A stretch of DNA of 21,465 bases, from assembly GCA_964558665.1 (NCBI GenBank), contig CAZLFA010000066.1, positions 1 through 21,465 of the forward strand, in the 5' to 3' direction. The notes below the pieces were generated by a model, which was not told where the DNA came from, did not search any database, and worked only from the letters and a program-made list of their open reading frames with translations. This stretch comes from CAZLFA01 sp964558665 (lineage in GTDB: Bacteria > Desulfobacterota > Syntrophia > Syntrophales > PHBD01). A program made the translations under genes and the position numbers. This document shows, piece by piece, positions 14,884 to 21,465 of the stretch. Within the stretch, counting starts at the first letter, position 1, and every line of letters starts with the position of its first letter.

Positions 14884-15773
14884 ATAACGCCAAGAAAATG
14901 CAAGACCGCCTCGGCAAACGCTCCGGGATTATCAGCCGGCACCGGGTGCGCCGCATTTTTTATTTCCGTAAACACGCCCCTGGGCATAGCACTGCTCATT
15001 TCCTCTGCCGCCTGCCTGTCCATGACGGCGCTTTCCTCCCCGCGGACGACGAGCGCCGGACACACAACATCCTTCAGGACAGGCTTTAAATCATAAGCGT
15101 CAAAGTGCCTGAGGACCTCTCTGTCATACGTGTCGCAATACTTCCCGTCTTCCTCTCTCAAGGCATGAACGGCAAAGTTCATCAGAAACTGCCTGTCTGC
15201 AAAAGGACTGTTCTGCATCTTGCCGTCCACGTATTCTTCAACAGAATGATAATGCGCGGGCAGATCGCGGTAGAGATTGAGCAGATACTTTTTGTTCCAG
15301 CCCGGAGGACACGGCTCAATATCCACATGCACCAGCGCGGAAACGGTTTCGGGATTTTGTGCGGCGTAAGCCGTCCCGTGGAGAGCGCCCATTGAATGCC
15401 CGAGCAGGATGACTTTGTCCAGATGCAGGAGCTCAATGAAGCCGGCCAGATCCGCAACGTAATCTTCACATGTGTAGGCCGGCGGGACAGGGGTTTCACT
15501 GCTTCCGTGTCCCCTCTGGTCAAGAGCAATGACATGAAAACTCCGGCTGGCCTCACGTGCAAAGACATCCCAGATATGGGCATTGTCTCCTATACCGTGC
15601 AGAAGAAGCAGCGTGCGCTCCCGGTTACTTCCGCCCCATTCCAGATAGTGAAGCTCCGCAGTCTTTGTTTTTACAAATACGTCCTCCGGAGCGGCATTTT
15701 CTCCACCTGTCACCCTTGACATGCCCGCCTCTATAATTCCTGTATCAATATCTTCCGGGACAGGAGCTGCCAT
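14880..15773 (-). CDS. Alpha/beta hydrolase
   Basis: This 297-residue hydrolase of the alpha/beta fold has LLLLHGIGDNAHIWD (oxyanion HG motif, 56-69), ALDQRGHGSS, the nucleophile elbow GHSMGA (Ser127), an acidic RGEESAVM block where the catalytic acid would be Glu rather than the usual Asp, and His276 in NAAHPVP. The frame opens at ATG 15773, overlapping the BrkB-fusion gene by 43 bases with AAGGGA upstream. A second ATG at 15722, behind AGAGGCGGG and after that gene's stop, is an equally good start and gives 280 residues. Its stop overlaps the next start by four bases. Substrate unknown. Confidence 0.87.
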   Translation of the reverse strand: MAAPVPEDIDTGIIEAGMSRVTGGENAAPEDVFVKTKTAELHYLEWGGSNRERTLLLLHGIGDNAHIWDVFAREASRSFHVIALDQRGHGSSETPVPPAYTCEDYVADLAGFIELLHLDKVILLGHSMGALHGTAYAAQNPETVSALVHVDIEPCPPGWNKKYLLNLYRDLPAHYHSVEEYVDGKMQNSPFADRQFLMNFAVHALREEDGKYCDTYDREVLRHFDAYDLKPVLKDVVCPALVVRGEESAVMDRQAAEEMSSAMPRGVFTEIKNAAHPVPADNPGAFAEAVLHFLGVI

Positions 15774-17275
15774 GCCGCTTCCCTTGCGAAACCGACGATG
15801 TTTCCATCCTGGAAATTCAGCACTCCCTGTTCACACAGCTCCTTCAGAATGTCCTCTACTTCCGTCCGGCTTTTCCCCGTACAGACAGCCAGATCGTTCA
15901 GAGGATCGCATTCCGCGGGGAAAGGCCACTTGAGGAAAATATAAAGAGCAACCGTCAGCTTGAGCCACGATTGAGAGAGATCATGCAGGATCTCGTCCGT
16001 ATGTTTGATACGTTTGGAAAACTCTTTGAGCATATGGAGGGCCACGTCGTCGTTCTCCCTGAGCAGACGATGGAAAGTATCCCCGTCGATAACGGCTATG
16101 TCGCTGTCTTCAGTCGCAACGGCTGTCGCCATCCGGAGCGATTCATTAAGAGTGGCCATCTCGCCGAAATATTCACCGGCTCCAAACTCGGCAAGAACCT
16201 TTTTCATCTGGCTGGAGTTTTTCTCCACGCGGACGGAACCCATAAGTATGTAATAAATGTTATTGCTGGCGTCTCCTTCACGGAAAATGACCGATCCTTT
16301 GGGGTACATCCGGCCGAACTTTCTGAACAGCCGGGCGTCCAGTCTGGCCCTGTTTTTTCCGGGATTGAGGAACGCCTTTTCCAGAAGAAGCAGGTCCCTT
16401 CGTTGATAAGAGGATATCAGCTCGGCGCAGAAAAGCAGAATCAGGGCAACATAAAAAACCCAGATCAGGATTATGACCACTGTTTCCAGATCGCCGAATA
16501 TGACGTTGTAACGCGTATAATTGGACAGATACCAGGCAAAGAAGTGCTTGGCGATTTCCAGCAGCGCTGAAAAGACGATGGCTCCCGTCAGGGCATTTCC
16601 AAAGCTTACCTTTACGGGGGGGATTATCTTATAAATGATGGTGAAAAAAACCACCGTCACAAGATACGGGAGGGCCGCCCTGAAAAAAAAGCTTTCCGCC
16701 AGCGGAAAAAAGAGCAGACCCTCGGCAAGCAGAGGCTGCTGCGCAATGATTGTGGCGATATATGTAATCATGACGCTCATCATCGCCACAGCCCATGCCA
16801 TGGGAATCATGGCAATACCCAGCGCTTTTGAAAGCAGATAATTTCGTATCTCCTTTGATCGGAAGATCAGATTAAACGCCGTTTCAATGGCGCCGAAGAT
16901 CATTGATGAAAACCATATCAGAGTGATGATTCCGACCCATCCCAGCAGATGCCTTTTCTGTTCCACCTCTCCCATCTGCTTTAGAAGCTCGCCGGTATAG
17001 TATGGATGGAAGCGTCTTATTCCATCGATCATCTCCTGATGAACGGCAGGATCTGTTCCGAAGAACTGACCTGCCATGATGAATGTCAGGATAAAGAGGG
17101 GAATGAACGACAGGATGGCGTAAAAGGAGATGGCCGCCGCCTGATTGACATCGCCGTTGTTCTGATAGTTGATTATCGTGTCCCAGAGTATGTCCCAGGC
17201 CGATGCCAGACGTAATTGCACCGTTCTGTAAACATTTTTCAGGAAATAAACTGCGCTTTCAGCGACACTGTCCAT
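15731..17275 (-). CDS. YihY/BrkB membrane protein fused to a CRP-like cNMP-binding and HTH domain
   Basis: The 514-residue protein has three parts. Residues 30-290 are a YihY/BrkB-type six-span membrane domain (AAAISFYAILSFIPL; LIWFSSMIFGAIETAFNLIF; FGDLETVVIILIWVFY). Residues 315-425 form a cyclic-nucleotide-binding beta barrel (PKGSVIFREGDASNNIYYIL; phosphate cassette YFGEMATLNESLRMATAVA with FGE 370-372 and Arg381). Residues 430-510 resemble the CRP/FNR winged helix (NDLAVCTGKSRTEVEDILKEL, then GVLNFQDGNIVGF). BrkB proteins are envelope proteins of unclear transport function. The fusion suggests nucleotide control of the membrane part, or a membrane-tethered regulator. It begins 11 bases after the zinc-finger gene. 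No strong ribosome site is seen. Confidence 0.88.
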   Translation of the reverse strand: MDSVAESAVYFLKNVYRTVQLRLASAWDILWDTIINYQNNGDVNQAAAISFYAILSFIPLFILTFIMAGQFFGTDPAVHQEMIDGIRRFHPYYTGELLKQMGEVEQKRHLLGWVGIITLIWFSSMIFGAIETAFNLIFRSKEIRNYLLSKALGIAMIPMAWAVAMMSVMITYIATIIAQQPLLAEGLLFFPLAESFFFRAALPYLVTVVFFTIIYKIIPPVKVSFGNALTGAIVFSALLEIAKHFFAWYLSNYTRYNVIFGDLETVVIILIWVFYVALILLFCAELISSYQRRDLLLLEKAFLNPGKNRARLDARLFRKFGRMYPKGSVIFREGDASNNIYYILMGSVRVEKNSSQMKKVLAEFGAGEYFGEMATLNESLRMATAVATEDSDIAVIDGDTFHRLLRENDDVALHMLKEFSKRIKHTDEILHDLSQSWLKLTVALYIFLKWPFPAECDPLNDLAVCTGKSRTEVEDILKELCEQGVLNFQDGNIVGFAREAAWQLLSRKILIQEL

Positions 17276-17286
17276 ATCAATGCAGG

Positions 17287-17496
17287 CTATTCTATGTCGC
17301 CGCCGTACGGATTAATTTTGATGTCCGCATGGCAGACCTTGCAAAACGACTTGGGATCCACATGACCGCAGCCATACCCCCACAGATCAAGCTTGCGGCA
17401 GTTATCACAGATCGGTATTTCACACCCGTCACAATATACGACGGAGGGAGAAACACCGCATACTCCGCACAGTATTTTTCCATCGGTTATTCTCAT
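17287..17496 (-). CDS. Small zinc-finger-like protein
   Basis: This 69-residue cysteine-rich protein has pairs CGVC (10, 13), CDGC (22, 25), CDNC (30, 33), CGH (43-45) and CKVC (52, 55), enough ligands for two zinc sites in a treble-clef or B-box-like fold. ATG 17496 has AAAGGAG eight bases upstream, a strong signal supporting a real gene despite its size. It lies between the Fe-S protein (19 bases before) and the BrkB fusion (11 bases after), so it is co-transcribed. It may be an adaptor or regulator; the family is not identified. Confidence 0.8.
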   Translation of the reverse strand: MRITDGKILCGVCGVSPSVVYCDGCEIPICDNCRKLDLWGYGCGHVDPKSFCKVCHADIKINPYGGDIE

Positions 17497-17515
17497 TAAA
17501 GCAACTCCTTTGCTA

Positions 17516-18799
17516 TCATCCCGACCACTTCAATGCCAGCGTTCCCAGATACCGCGACTTGATCTGGCGGCTGGCCATTAACTGTTTCACTGGCGGCATC
17601 CGGAGGATGACTCCCAGAACAGCAGCCATCGCCCTGTGTGACCAGAGGAGACGGTTATCAAAAATCAGTTCCTGCAACCTGCCTCTCTCTATGGCCATCA
17701 TGACCACCCGGTGCGCAGAATTAACGGGGGTGATGACGCGCTGCACCCTCAATTCCAGTTTTATGCTCTCCCTGGGGCAGTTGCGCACACATACACCGCA
17801 TCCAAGGCACAGTTCCTCATTCAGAGAAGCCTTCTTCATCCGCCCCCGGGAATCGCCCTGCTCCGGCTCCATGGAAACGGCATGCACCGGACATACAGCG
17901 GCACACTTTCCGCAGCCGCTGCATTTCTCCGTGTCGATACGAGGCAGATAGTTCGTCGTATGGACAGGATGCAGAAAGCCGAATTTACGCGCTACAATCA
18001 GGGCTTCACAGCAGCATCCGCAGCAGTTGCATATAAAATTTACACGATTCTGCACATTTTCGCCGAACTGGACCAGATTGAACCCCTGAGCCTTTTCCAG
18101 TTCGTCGATACACTCTGCGGCATCAACGGCACGGGCGAAATTGTTTTTGATGAGCGAGCAGGCGGTGTGGTTAAATGTCATGCATATGTCGAGCGGCGCC
18201 TTGCATGCTCTGCCCAGATGCGTCATCTTGTGCCTGCAGTAGCAGACCCCGATCCCGATGTGGGAAGCCGTTTTAATAACTTCGCTTGCCCTTTCGTAGT
18301 CGAGCACGTGGAGATCGTGTTCCTGCGGCAACGACCGCTCCTGGACAAAAATCCGTCCCAGTTGCGTCTCACCGGTTGTGAAAAGAGCCTTAACAAAATC
18401 CTCTTCAACGTTCAAGTACTGATAGAGCAGTTCGCTGAGAAGACGCTGATCGATGTCGCCCCGCACGCGCATCAGGGAAAATTCAAGAAAACCGGCCATC
18501 GGCGGGGGGAGCACATACTCTGATTCCCCCGCGGCGTTTTCGACATCGAGAAGAATCGCCCGCGATGCCAGCGTATCCAGAATCTTCAGGGCTTCCGCCT
18601 CAGTCAGATTCCATGTGCGGGCCGCGCTCCCGGCAGTGAATGGTTTTATGGGCAGCAGCGATACGAGGGCGGCCTCTTTCTCTGTAAACAGAATCTTCAG
18701 TATTTCATAAAGAAGATCGGATGGGGGCGCACCCAGAGGAAACCTGTTCAACCGTTCAACAAGAGACTGGTATCCAGATTTTAATGAATGATGCGCCAT
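17516..18799 (-). CDS. HTH and dicluster [4Fe-4S] protein
   Basis: This 427-residue cytosolic protein starts with a winged-helix-like region (about 30-105, ARTWNLTEAEALKILDTLASR). A cysteine-rich middle follows: CYC at 186-188, Cys199, Cys206, Cys214, and CNCCGCCC at 257-264. Then come two ferredoxin sites, CSGCGKCAAVCP (293, 296, 299, 303) and CLGCGVCVRNCP (331, 334, 337, 341), enough for two [4Fe-4S] clusters. This layout is common in uncharacterised Fe-S proteins of anaerobes. It could be an electron-transfer or redox-sensing protein; no hydrogenase or reductase partner lies next to it. It begins a run of tightly packed genes down to 12197. Confidence 0.87.
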   Translation of the reverse strand: MAHHSLKSGYQSLVERLNRFPLGAPPSDLLYEILKILFTEKEAALVSLLPIKPFTAGSAARTWNLTEAEALKILDTLASRAILLDVENAAGESEYVLPPPMAGFLEFSLMRVRGDIDQRLLSELLYQYLNVEEDFVKALFTTGETQLGRIFVQERSLPQEHDLHVLDYERASEVIKTASHIGIGVCYCRHKMTHLGRACKAPLDICMTFNHTACSLIKNNFARAVDAAECIDELEKAQGFNLVQFGENVQNRVNFICNCCGCCCEALIVARKFGFLHPVHTTNYLPRIDTEKCSGCGKCAAVCPVHAVSMEPEQGDSRGRMKKASLNEELCLGCGVCVRNCPRESIKLELRVQRVITPVNSAHRVVMMAIERGRLQELIFDNRLLWSHRAMAAVLGVILRMPPVKQLMASRQIKSRYLGTLALKWSG

Positions 18800-18838
18800 G
18801 CTTCGCCATCCGGTTATTCGATCCTCTTCAATAATCCA

Positions 18839-19477
18839 TCATTTTGTGCCTTTGACGGGCATTGCCGGCATATCCATCTTTTTGAATCCGGCCGGAATCT
18901 CAAACAGGCTGTCCGCCTGAGGACCGATCTTAATATCCTTGTATTCCGCCGTCCAGCTTCCGTCAACTGCGGCCACCTTCACCGGAAAGTTGATATCGGT
19001 TGCCATCCACTGGTGGAAGGTAGATGTCTTGTCACCCATTTTGGCAGTGATTTCATATTTAACGGTTGGATGTCCATCAACAGTTTCCTTGCCGAGTTCC
19101 TTGCGGCTGACCTCGCCTTTCATCTTTTCGTCAGGCATCGGTGTTTCAGATTCTTTGCCCTCGGGCAGTTCCATATAGGATTTGTTCTGAGCCATCACCA
19201 TCCATACCTTCTTCAGATCCTTTCTGACGATCATGTATGATCCGCCCATCTCATCGCTTTCCATGCGGAATTTTCCGGAGTTGATGTACATCTTGGACTT
19301 CGACGTCTTGCCTGCCGCCGTGTGAACGACACTTGCCGACATTGCCTGCGGCATCTTCACGGCCGCCGTCTCCTGTTTTCCCTTCTCCTCTTTTACAGCC
19401 TTGCCTTCATCCTTTCCGCAAGCCGCCAGAGAAAGCAGAAAGATAACCGCCAGAATCACCAATGATATTCTCCTCAT
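18839..19477 (-). CDS. DUF4412-like lipoprotein
   Basis: This 212-residue lipoprotein has signal peptide MRRISLVILAVIFLLSLAAC with lipobox LAAC and Cys20, followed by a charged linker. The body has the beta-strand pattern of DUF4412/LolA-like periplasmic proteins (KMYINSGKFRMESDEMGGSY, then RKDLKKVWMVMAQNKSYMEL; TVKYEITAKMGDKTSTFHQW). I place the start at ATG 19477, eight bases after AGGAGG; an upstream GTG at 19486 overlaps that ribosome site. The stop is 39 bases before the HTH/Fe-S gene, so it may head the same transcript. LolA-like folds bind lipids or hydrophobic ligands; the role here is unknown. Confidence 0.82.
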   Translation of the reverse strand: MRRISLVILAVIFLLSLAACGKDEGKAVKEEKGKQETAAVKMPQAMSASVVHTAAGKTSKSKMYINSGKFRMESDEMGGSYMIVRKDLKKVWMVMAQNKSYMELPEGKESETPMPDEKMKGEVSRKELGKETVDGHPTVKYEITAKMGDKTSTFHQWMATDINFPVKVAAVDGSWTAEYKDIKIGPQADSLFEIPAGFKKMDMPAMPVKGTK

Positions 19478-19518
19478 AAACAACACCTCCTGAAATATTA
19501 TTTATTTGCCGCAATCTG

Positions 19519-19574
19519 CCATTAACAGCGCCTTATGGTTTTGAGTAAGTCTTTGATATTCCATATGTTAATGG
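19519..19574. repeat. Inverted repeat upstream of the lipoprotein gene
   Basis: CCATTAACA (19519-19527) and TGTTAATGG (19566-19574) are perfect complements 38 bases apart, between 42 and 97 bases upstream of the lipoprotein start. This could be a two-site operator for the operon; I see no clear -35/-10 pair. Confidence 0.35.
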
Positions 19575-19681
19575 AAGAGGTAGACACCGTTTGTATAACC
19601 AATAGATGCAATTAACGCAAGGAAAACAATTTCATCACATGGGGTGCATTGCAGATTGTACTTGCCTGATGATCATAATTC

Positions 19682-19912
19682 TTGCAGAATAACGAAAAAT
19701 CAGATCGGGAACCGGAAATGAGAAACAGGACAACACGCAACATGATGCTGTTGATGGCTTTGAAACAGGAAGGCAAGCTGACGAATGAATTTCTGCCGCC
19801 TGAGGAATTTCGCATAATCCAGGAAAAGCCATATTCGGAATGGCCCAGGGAGCTGCAGGACAAGCTGGCTCCGTGGACAGGCAAGTGGAGGAATCAAAAA
19901 AACTCTGCCTGA
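19682..19912 (+). CDS. Small hypothetical protein
   Basis: This frame of up to 76 residues is the only plus-strand candidate in the right half. It is charged and helical (RNMMLLMALKQEGKLTNEFL; PPEEFRIIQEKPYSEWPREL; QDKLAPWTGKW) with a composition more protein-like than the opposing minus-strand frame, which is rich in Cys, Pro and Ser. An internal ATG at 19718 with GGGAACCGGAA upstream is an alternative start (64 residues). There is no recognised family, and it is convergent with the LapA-type gene. Confidence 0.4.
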   Translation: MQNNEKSDREPEMRNRTTRNMMLLMALKQEGKLTNEFLPPEEFRIIQEKPYSEWPRELQDKLAPWTGKWRNQKNSA

Positions 19913-19977
19913 CAATTATATGCGCAATCAGCCAGACAGCCGGGTCAAATTGGACAACATCGTTAATGATGCTGACC

Positions 19978-20292
19978 TTACTTAACCGTCTCGGGCGGCT
20001 TTTCTTCTTCAATCATCGGCGGCGGTTCGCTCTCTCTTATCTGCCGTCTTAAATCCCTGACGGCCTTGTTGAGTTTGGAGATCGTCCTGTTCATCCGGAA
20101 GCGTTCGACAATACCCATGAGCCCCGCAAAGATTACTCCTGCCAGGAAAGACAGAAAAATCAGCATGTAAATCGGCACTGACTGTTTCATGAAATCATAG
20201 TATTTGAGCTGCACGACCACTGTGTTCTCCAGCGAAAAAGTGATCAGAAGCAGCATGATGAGAATTATAATAATCGTATAGATGATTTTCAT
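19978..20292 (-). CDS. LapA-type (DUF1049) membrane protein
   Basis: This 104-residue inner-membrane protein has two spans (about 4-20 and 40-62) joined by the family pattern SLENTVVVQLKYYDF, then VPIYMLIFLSFLAGVIFAGLMG. A cytosolic basic coiled-coil (RFRMNRTISKLNKAVRDLRR) and an acidic proline-rich tail follow. In E. coli LapA works with LapB to control LPS synthesis through LpxC turnover; no LapB-like TPR protein is in the window. ATG 20292 overlaps the HIT gene stop by four bases and has GGAGG upstream. Confidence 0.85.
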   Translation of the reverse strand: MKIIYTIIIILIMLLLITFSLENTVVVQLKYYDFMKQSVPIYMLIFLSFLAGVIFAGLMGIVERFRMNRTISKLNKAVRDLRRQIRESEPPPMIEEEKPPETVK

Positions 20293-20780
20293 TTCTCTTC
20301 CTCCGGATGATAATTTTTAAAATGGGGCAATAGCGAATCCCGGGTTTTGTGAAGGTCGTCAGGAATCACCCTGACCTCGCCCACAACGCTCATATAGTTG
20401 GTATCGCCACTCCATCGGGGAACAATATGCATATGCAGATGTTCTTCCACTCCCGCTCCGGCGGCGCATCCCAGATTCATGCCTATATTGAAACCTTCCG
20501 GCTTCATGGTTTTTTTTAATGCCCTTACCGAAACATCCGTCAGTTTAAACACCTCGACCTTTTCTTCCGGTGTGAGGTCTTCAATCTGCCCGATATGGCG
20601 GTAGGGAACCACCATCAGATGACCGTTATTATACGGATAAAGATTCATTGTTACAAAGGCGGTCTTGCCCTCGTACAGGATAAGATCATCTTTTCTTGAG
20701 GAATCCTTGCAGAAGATACATCCGTCTGTCTTCTCTCCCATTATGTAGGCCATTCTCCAGGGTGCAAATTTGACATCCAT
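20289..20780 (-). CDS. HIT-family nucleotide hydrolase/transferase
   Basis: This 163-residue histidine-triad protein has Cys21-x2-Cys24 (CIFCK, a likely zinc site with a later His), the strand YNNGHLMVVPYRHIGQIEDL, and the active-site HLHMHIV (His114, His116, His118) followed by PRWSGDTNYM. The length and SGDTNYM block match the Ap4A phosphorylase/HIT group acting on dinucleoside polyphosphates or nucleotidyl conjugates. The start at 20780 is four bases from the metallophosphoesterase stop. A start at Met10 or Met14 is possible. Confidence 0.92.
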   Translation of the reverse strand: MDVKFAPWRMAYIMGEKTDGCIFCKDSSRKDDLILYEGKTAFVTMNLYPYNNGHLMVVPYRHIGQIEDLTPEEKVEVFKLTDVSVRALKKTMKPEGFNIGMNLGCAAGAGVEEHLHMHIVPRWSGDTNYMSVVGEVRVIPDDLHKTRDSLLPHFKNYHPEEEK

Positions 20781-20784
20781 ATTA

Positions 20785-21279
20785 TCAGTCCGTTCCGGAA
20801 CCTTCCAGTGTTATTATTTCCGCTTTGATTTCCGCGCCGAAGTCTATGATGCCCACCGTATCGGCACCGGCGAAACGTCTGTCTGTAGCCGAGCCGGGAT
20901 TGAAAAACAGCACACCGTCTCTCTTTTCGTTCATGGGCTGGTGTGTGTGTCCGTAGATCAGACAGTCCACCATGCCTACCCTCTCCAGGAGTCTCCTTTC
21001 TATTCCAAACGGCGACCCCCAGCCGTGAATCAGGGCAACCTTATACCCTTCTATTTCCAAAAGCAAATATTCCGGAAGAATGTCCCTGACAGAGGGCGGG
21101 TCCATGTTACCGCAGACGGCTTTGACATCCCTCGGGGCAAAGATATCAAGCACGGCCGCATCAACCAGATCGCCGGCATGCAGTATCATATCGACATCTC
21201 TGAACGGTTCATGAAGAATGCGTGCCAGTCTCTCATCATAACTTCTCAGATGAGTGTCGGAGATGACACCGATTTTCAT
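20785..21279 (-). CDS. YfcE/MJ0936-type metallophosphoesterase
   Basis: This 164-residue calcineurin-like phosphodiesterase has a full metal-binding set: DTH (Asp8, His10), HAGD (Asp37), GNMD (Asn58), IHG (His85) and GHTH (His111, His113). The compact size and the NPGSATDRR signature fit the YfcE/MJ0936 family, which hydrolyses phosphodiesters with Mn/Ni-type dinuclear centres. ATG 21279 has AAGGAGG eight bases upstream and a sigma-70-like promoter at 21310-21337. It is the first gene of a three-gene unit with the HIT and LapA-type genes. Confidence 0.92.
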   Translation of the reverse strand: MKIGVISDTHLRSYDERLARILHEPFRDVDMILHAGDLVDAAVLDIFAPRDVKAVCGNMDPPSVRDILPEYLLLEIEGYKVALIHGWGSPFGIERRLLERVGMVDCLIYGHTHQPMNEKRDGVLFFNPGSATDRRFAGADTVGIIDFGAEIKAEIITLEGSGTD

Positions 21280-21309
21280 TTACCTGCCCTCCTTCTGCAA
21301 CGGCGTGGG

Positions 21310-21337
21310 ATTATATCGAGTAGGCTTAAAAATACAA
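21310..21337 (-). promoter_or_regulatory. Sigma-70-like promoter for the metallophosphoesterase unit
   Basis: On the minus strand TTGTAT (21332-21337) and a perfect TATAAT (21310-21315) are separated by 16 bases. Transcription would begin near 21303 and give a leader of about 25 bases carrying the AAGGAGG site. The -35 matches TTGACA at only three positions. Confidence 0.55.
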
Positions 21338-21411
21338 GCTCTATTTAACCCGGGTCATGCAGCAAGATGTCATATTCCGGGAAGTCCGCTGATAATCAGC
21401 ATTTGCCTGCA

Positions 21412-21458
21412 CAACCCTTAAAATACCAGGGTGTTTTTCAGGGGTTTTTCAAGGGTTG
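21412..21458. repeat. Inverted repeat at window end
   Basis: CAACCCTT (21412-21419) pairs with AAGGGTTG (21451-21458) around a 31-base loop containing GGTGTTTTTCAGG and GGGTTTTTCAAGG as near direct repeats. It may be the edge of an extragenic repeat that continues outside. No gene is visible between 21338 and 21465. Confidence 0.3.
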
Positions 21459-21465
21459 ACCGGGC

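Noticed and set aside
17711..18523. Plus-strand frame of 270 codons opposite the Fe-S protein
   Set aside because: The opposite strand has two full ferredoxin motifs; this frame has no signals.
19635..20012. Minus-strand frame of 125 codons near the LapA-type gene
   Set aside because: Composition rich in Ser, Pro and Cys, no ribosome site, overlaps the LapA gene end and the better plus-strand candidate.
1..21465. CRISPR arrays, rRNA, tRNA and riboswitches
   Set aside because: No regularly spaced direct repeats, no cloverleaf-like sequence with the conserved T-loop, and no riboswitch core were recognised by eye. A covariance-model scan would be needed to exclude small RNAs.

Overview
The window looks like chromosomal DNA from a Gram-negative bacterium of moderate GC content. 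Lipoproteins with lipobox cysteines, an RTX-type protein, a YihY/BrkB protein carrying a CRP-like tail, and an HTH plus 2[4Fe-4S] protein together suggest an anaerobic Desulfobacterota (Syntrophales-like) lineage. That placement is an inference from gene content; there is no rRNA or tRNA gene here to anchor it. Almost every host gene is on the minus strand.

Left part (1-9423) is accessory DNA. An intact IS3-family element (92-1368, + strand) is inserted, with a 3-bp GTA target duplication, into the orfB of a nearly identical copy lying in the opposite direction (54-91 plus 1369-2142). The older copy itself stops against what may be the end of a third, related element (1-53). Next comes a minus-strand cassette: a type I signal peptidase with an extra multi-span N-terminal domain (3531-4364), a 58-residue cysteine/glycine-rich peptide (3334-3510), a C-terminal scrap of a REP-associated transposase (3138-3347) and a CPBP-family membrane protease (2305-3051). 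Upstream of it is a second cassette: a small exported protein (7758-8267), a four-span membrane protein with a zinc ribbon (6782-7747) and an RTX calcium-binding protein split by an apparent 1-bp frameshift (4617-6778). Three copies of a GGTCGGACC-centred repeat and a REP-like palindrome lie at the edges of these cassettes. The stretch 8268-9423 has no convincing gene; it holds hairpins, a decayed open frame and a strong terminator.

Right part (9424-21465) is a compact housekeeping-style region. It contains a patatin-like lipoprotein, a 225-bp MITE-like element that supplies the stop codon of its neighbour, a two-gene unit (flavodoxin-fold NAD(P)H oxidoreductase plus alpha/beta hydrolase) and an 85-bp nested hairpin. 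Then follow seven or eight tightly packed genes from 19477 down to 12197: a lipoprotein, an HTH/Fe-S protein, a small zinc-finger protein, a BrkB-cNMP-HTH fusion, an alpha/beta hydrolase, a small membrane-anchored protein, a polytopic glycosyltransferase-like protein and a DPM1-like family-2 glycosyltransferase. The last two fit a pair in which one makes a polyprenyl-phosphate sugar and the other transfers it. A final unit (21279 to 19978) reads metallophosphoesterase, HIT hydrolase and LapA-type membrane protein from a visible sigma-70-like promoter.

The best candidates for something undescribed are the signal peptidase / Cys-rich peptide / CPBP protease cassette, the RTX / zinc-ribbon / exported protein cassette, and the membrane-anchored CRP-like BrkB fusion inside an envelope-related operon.
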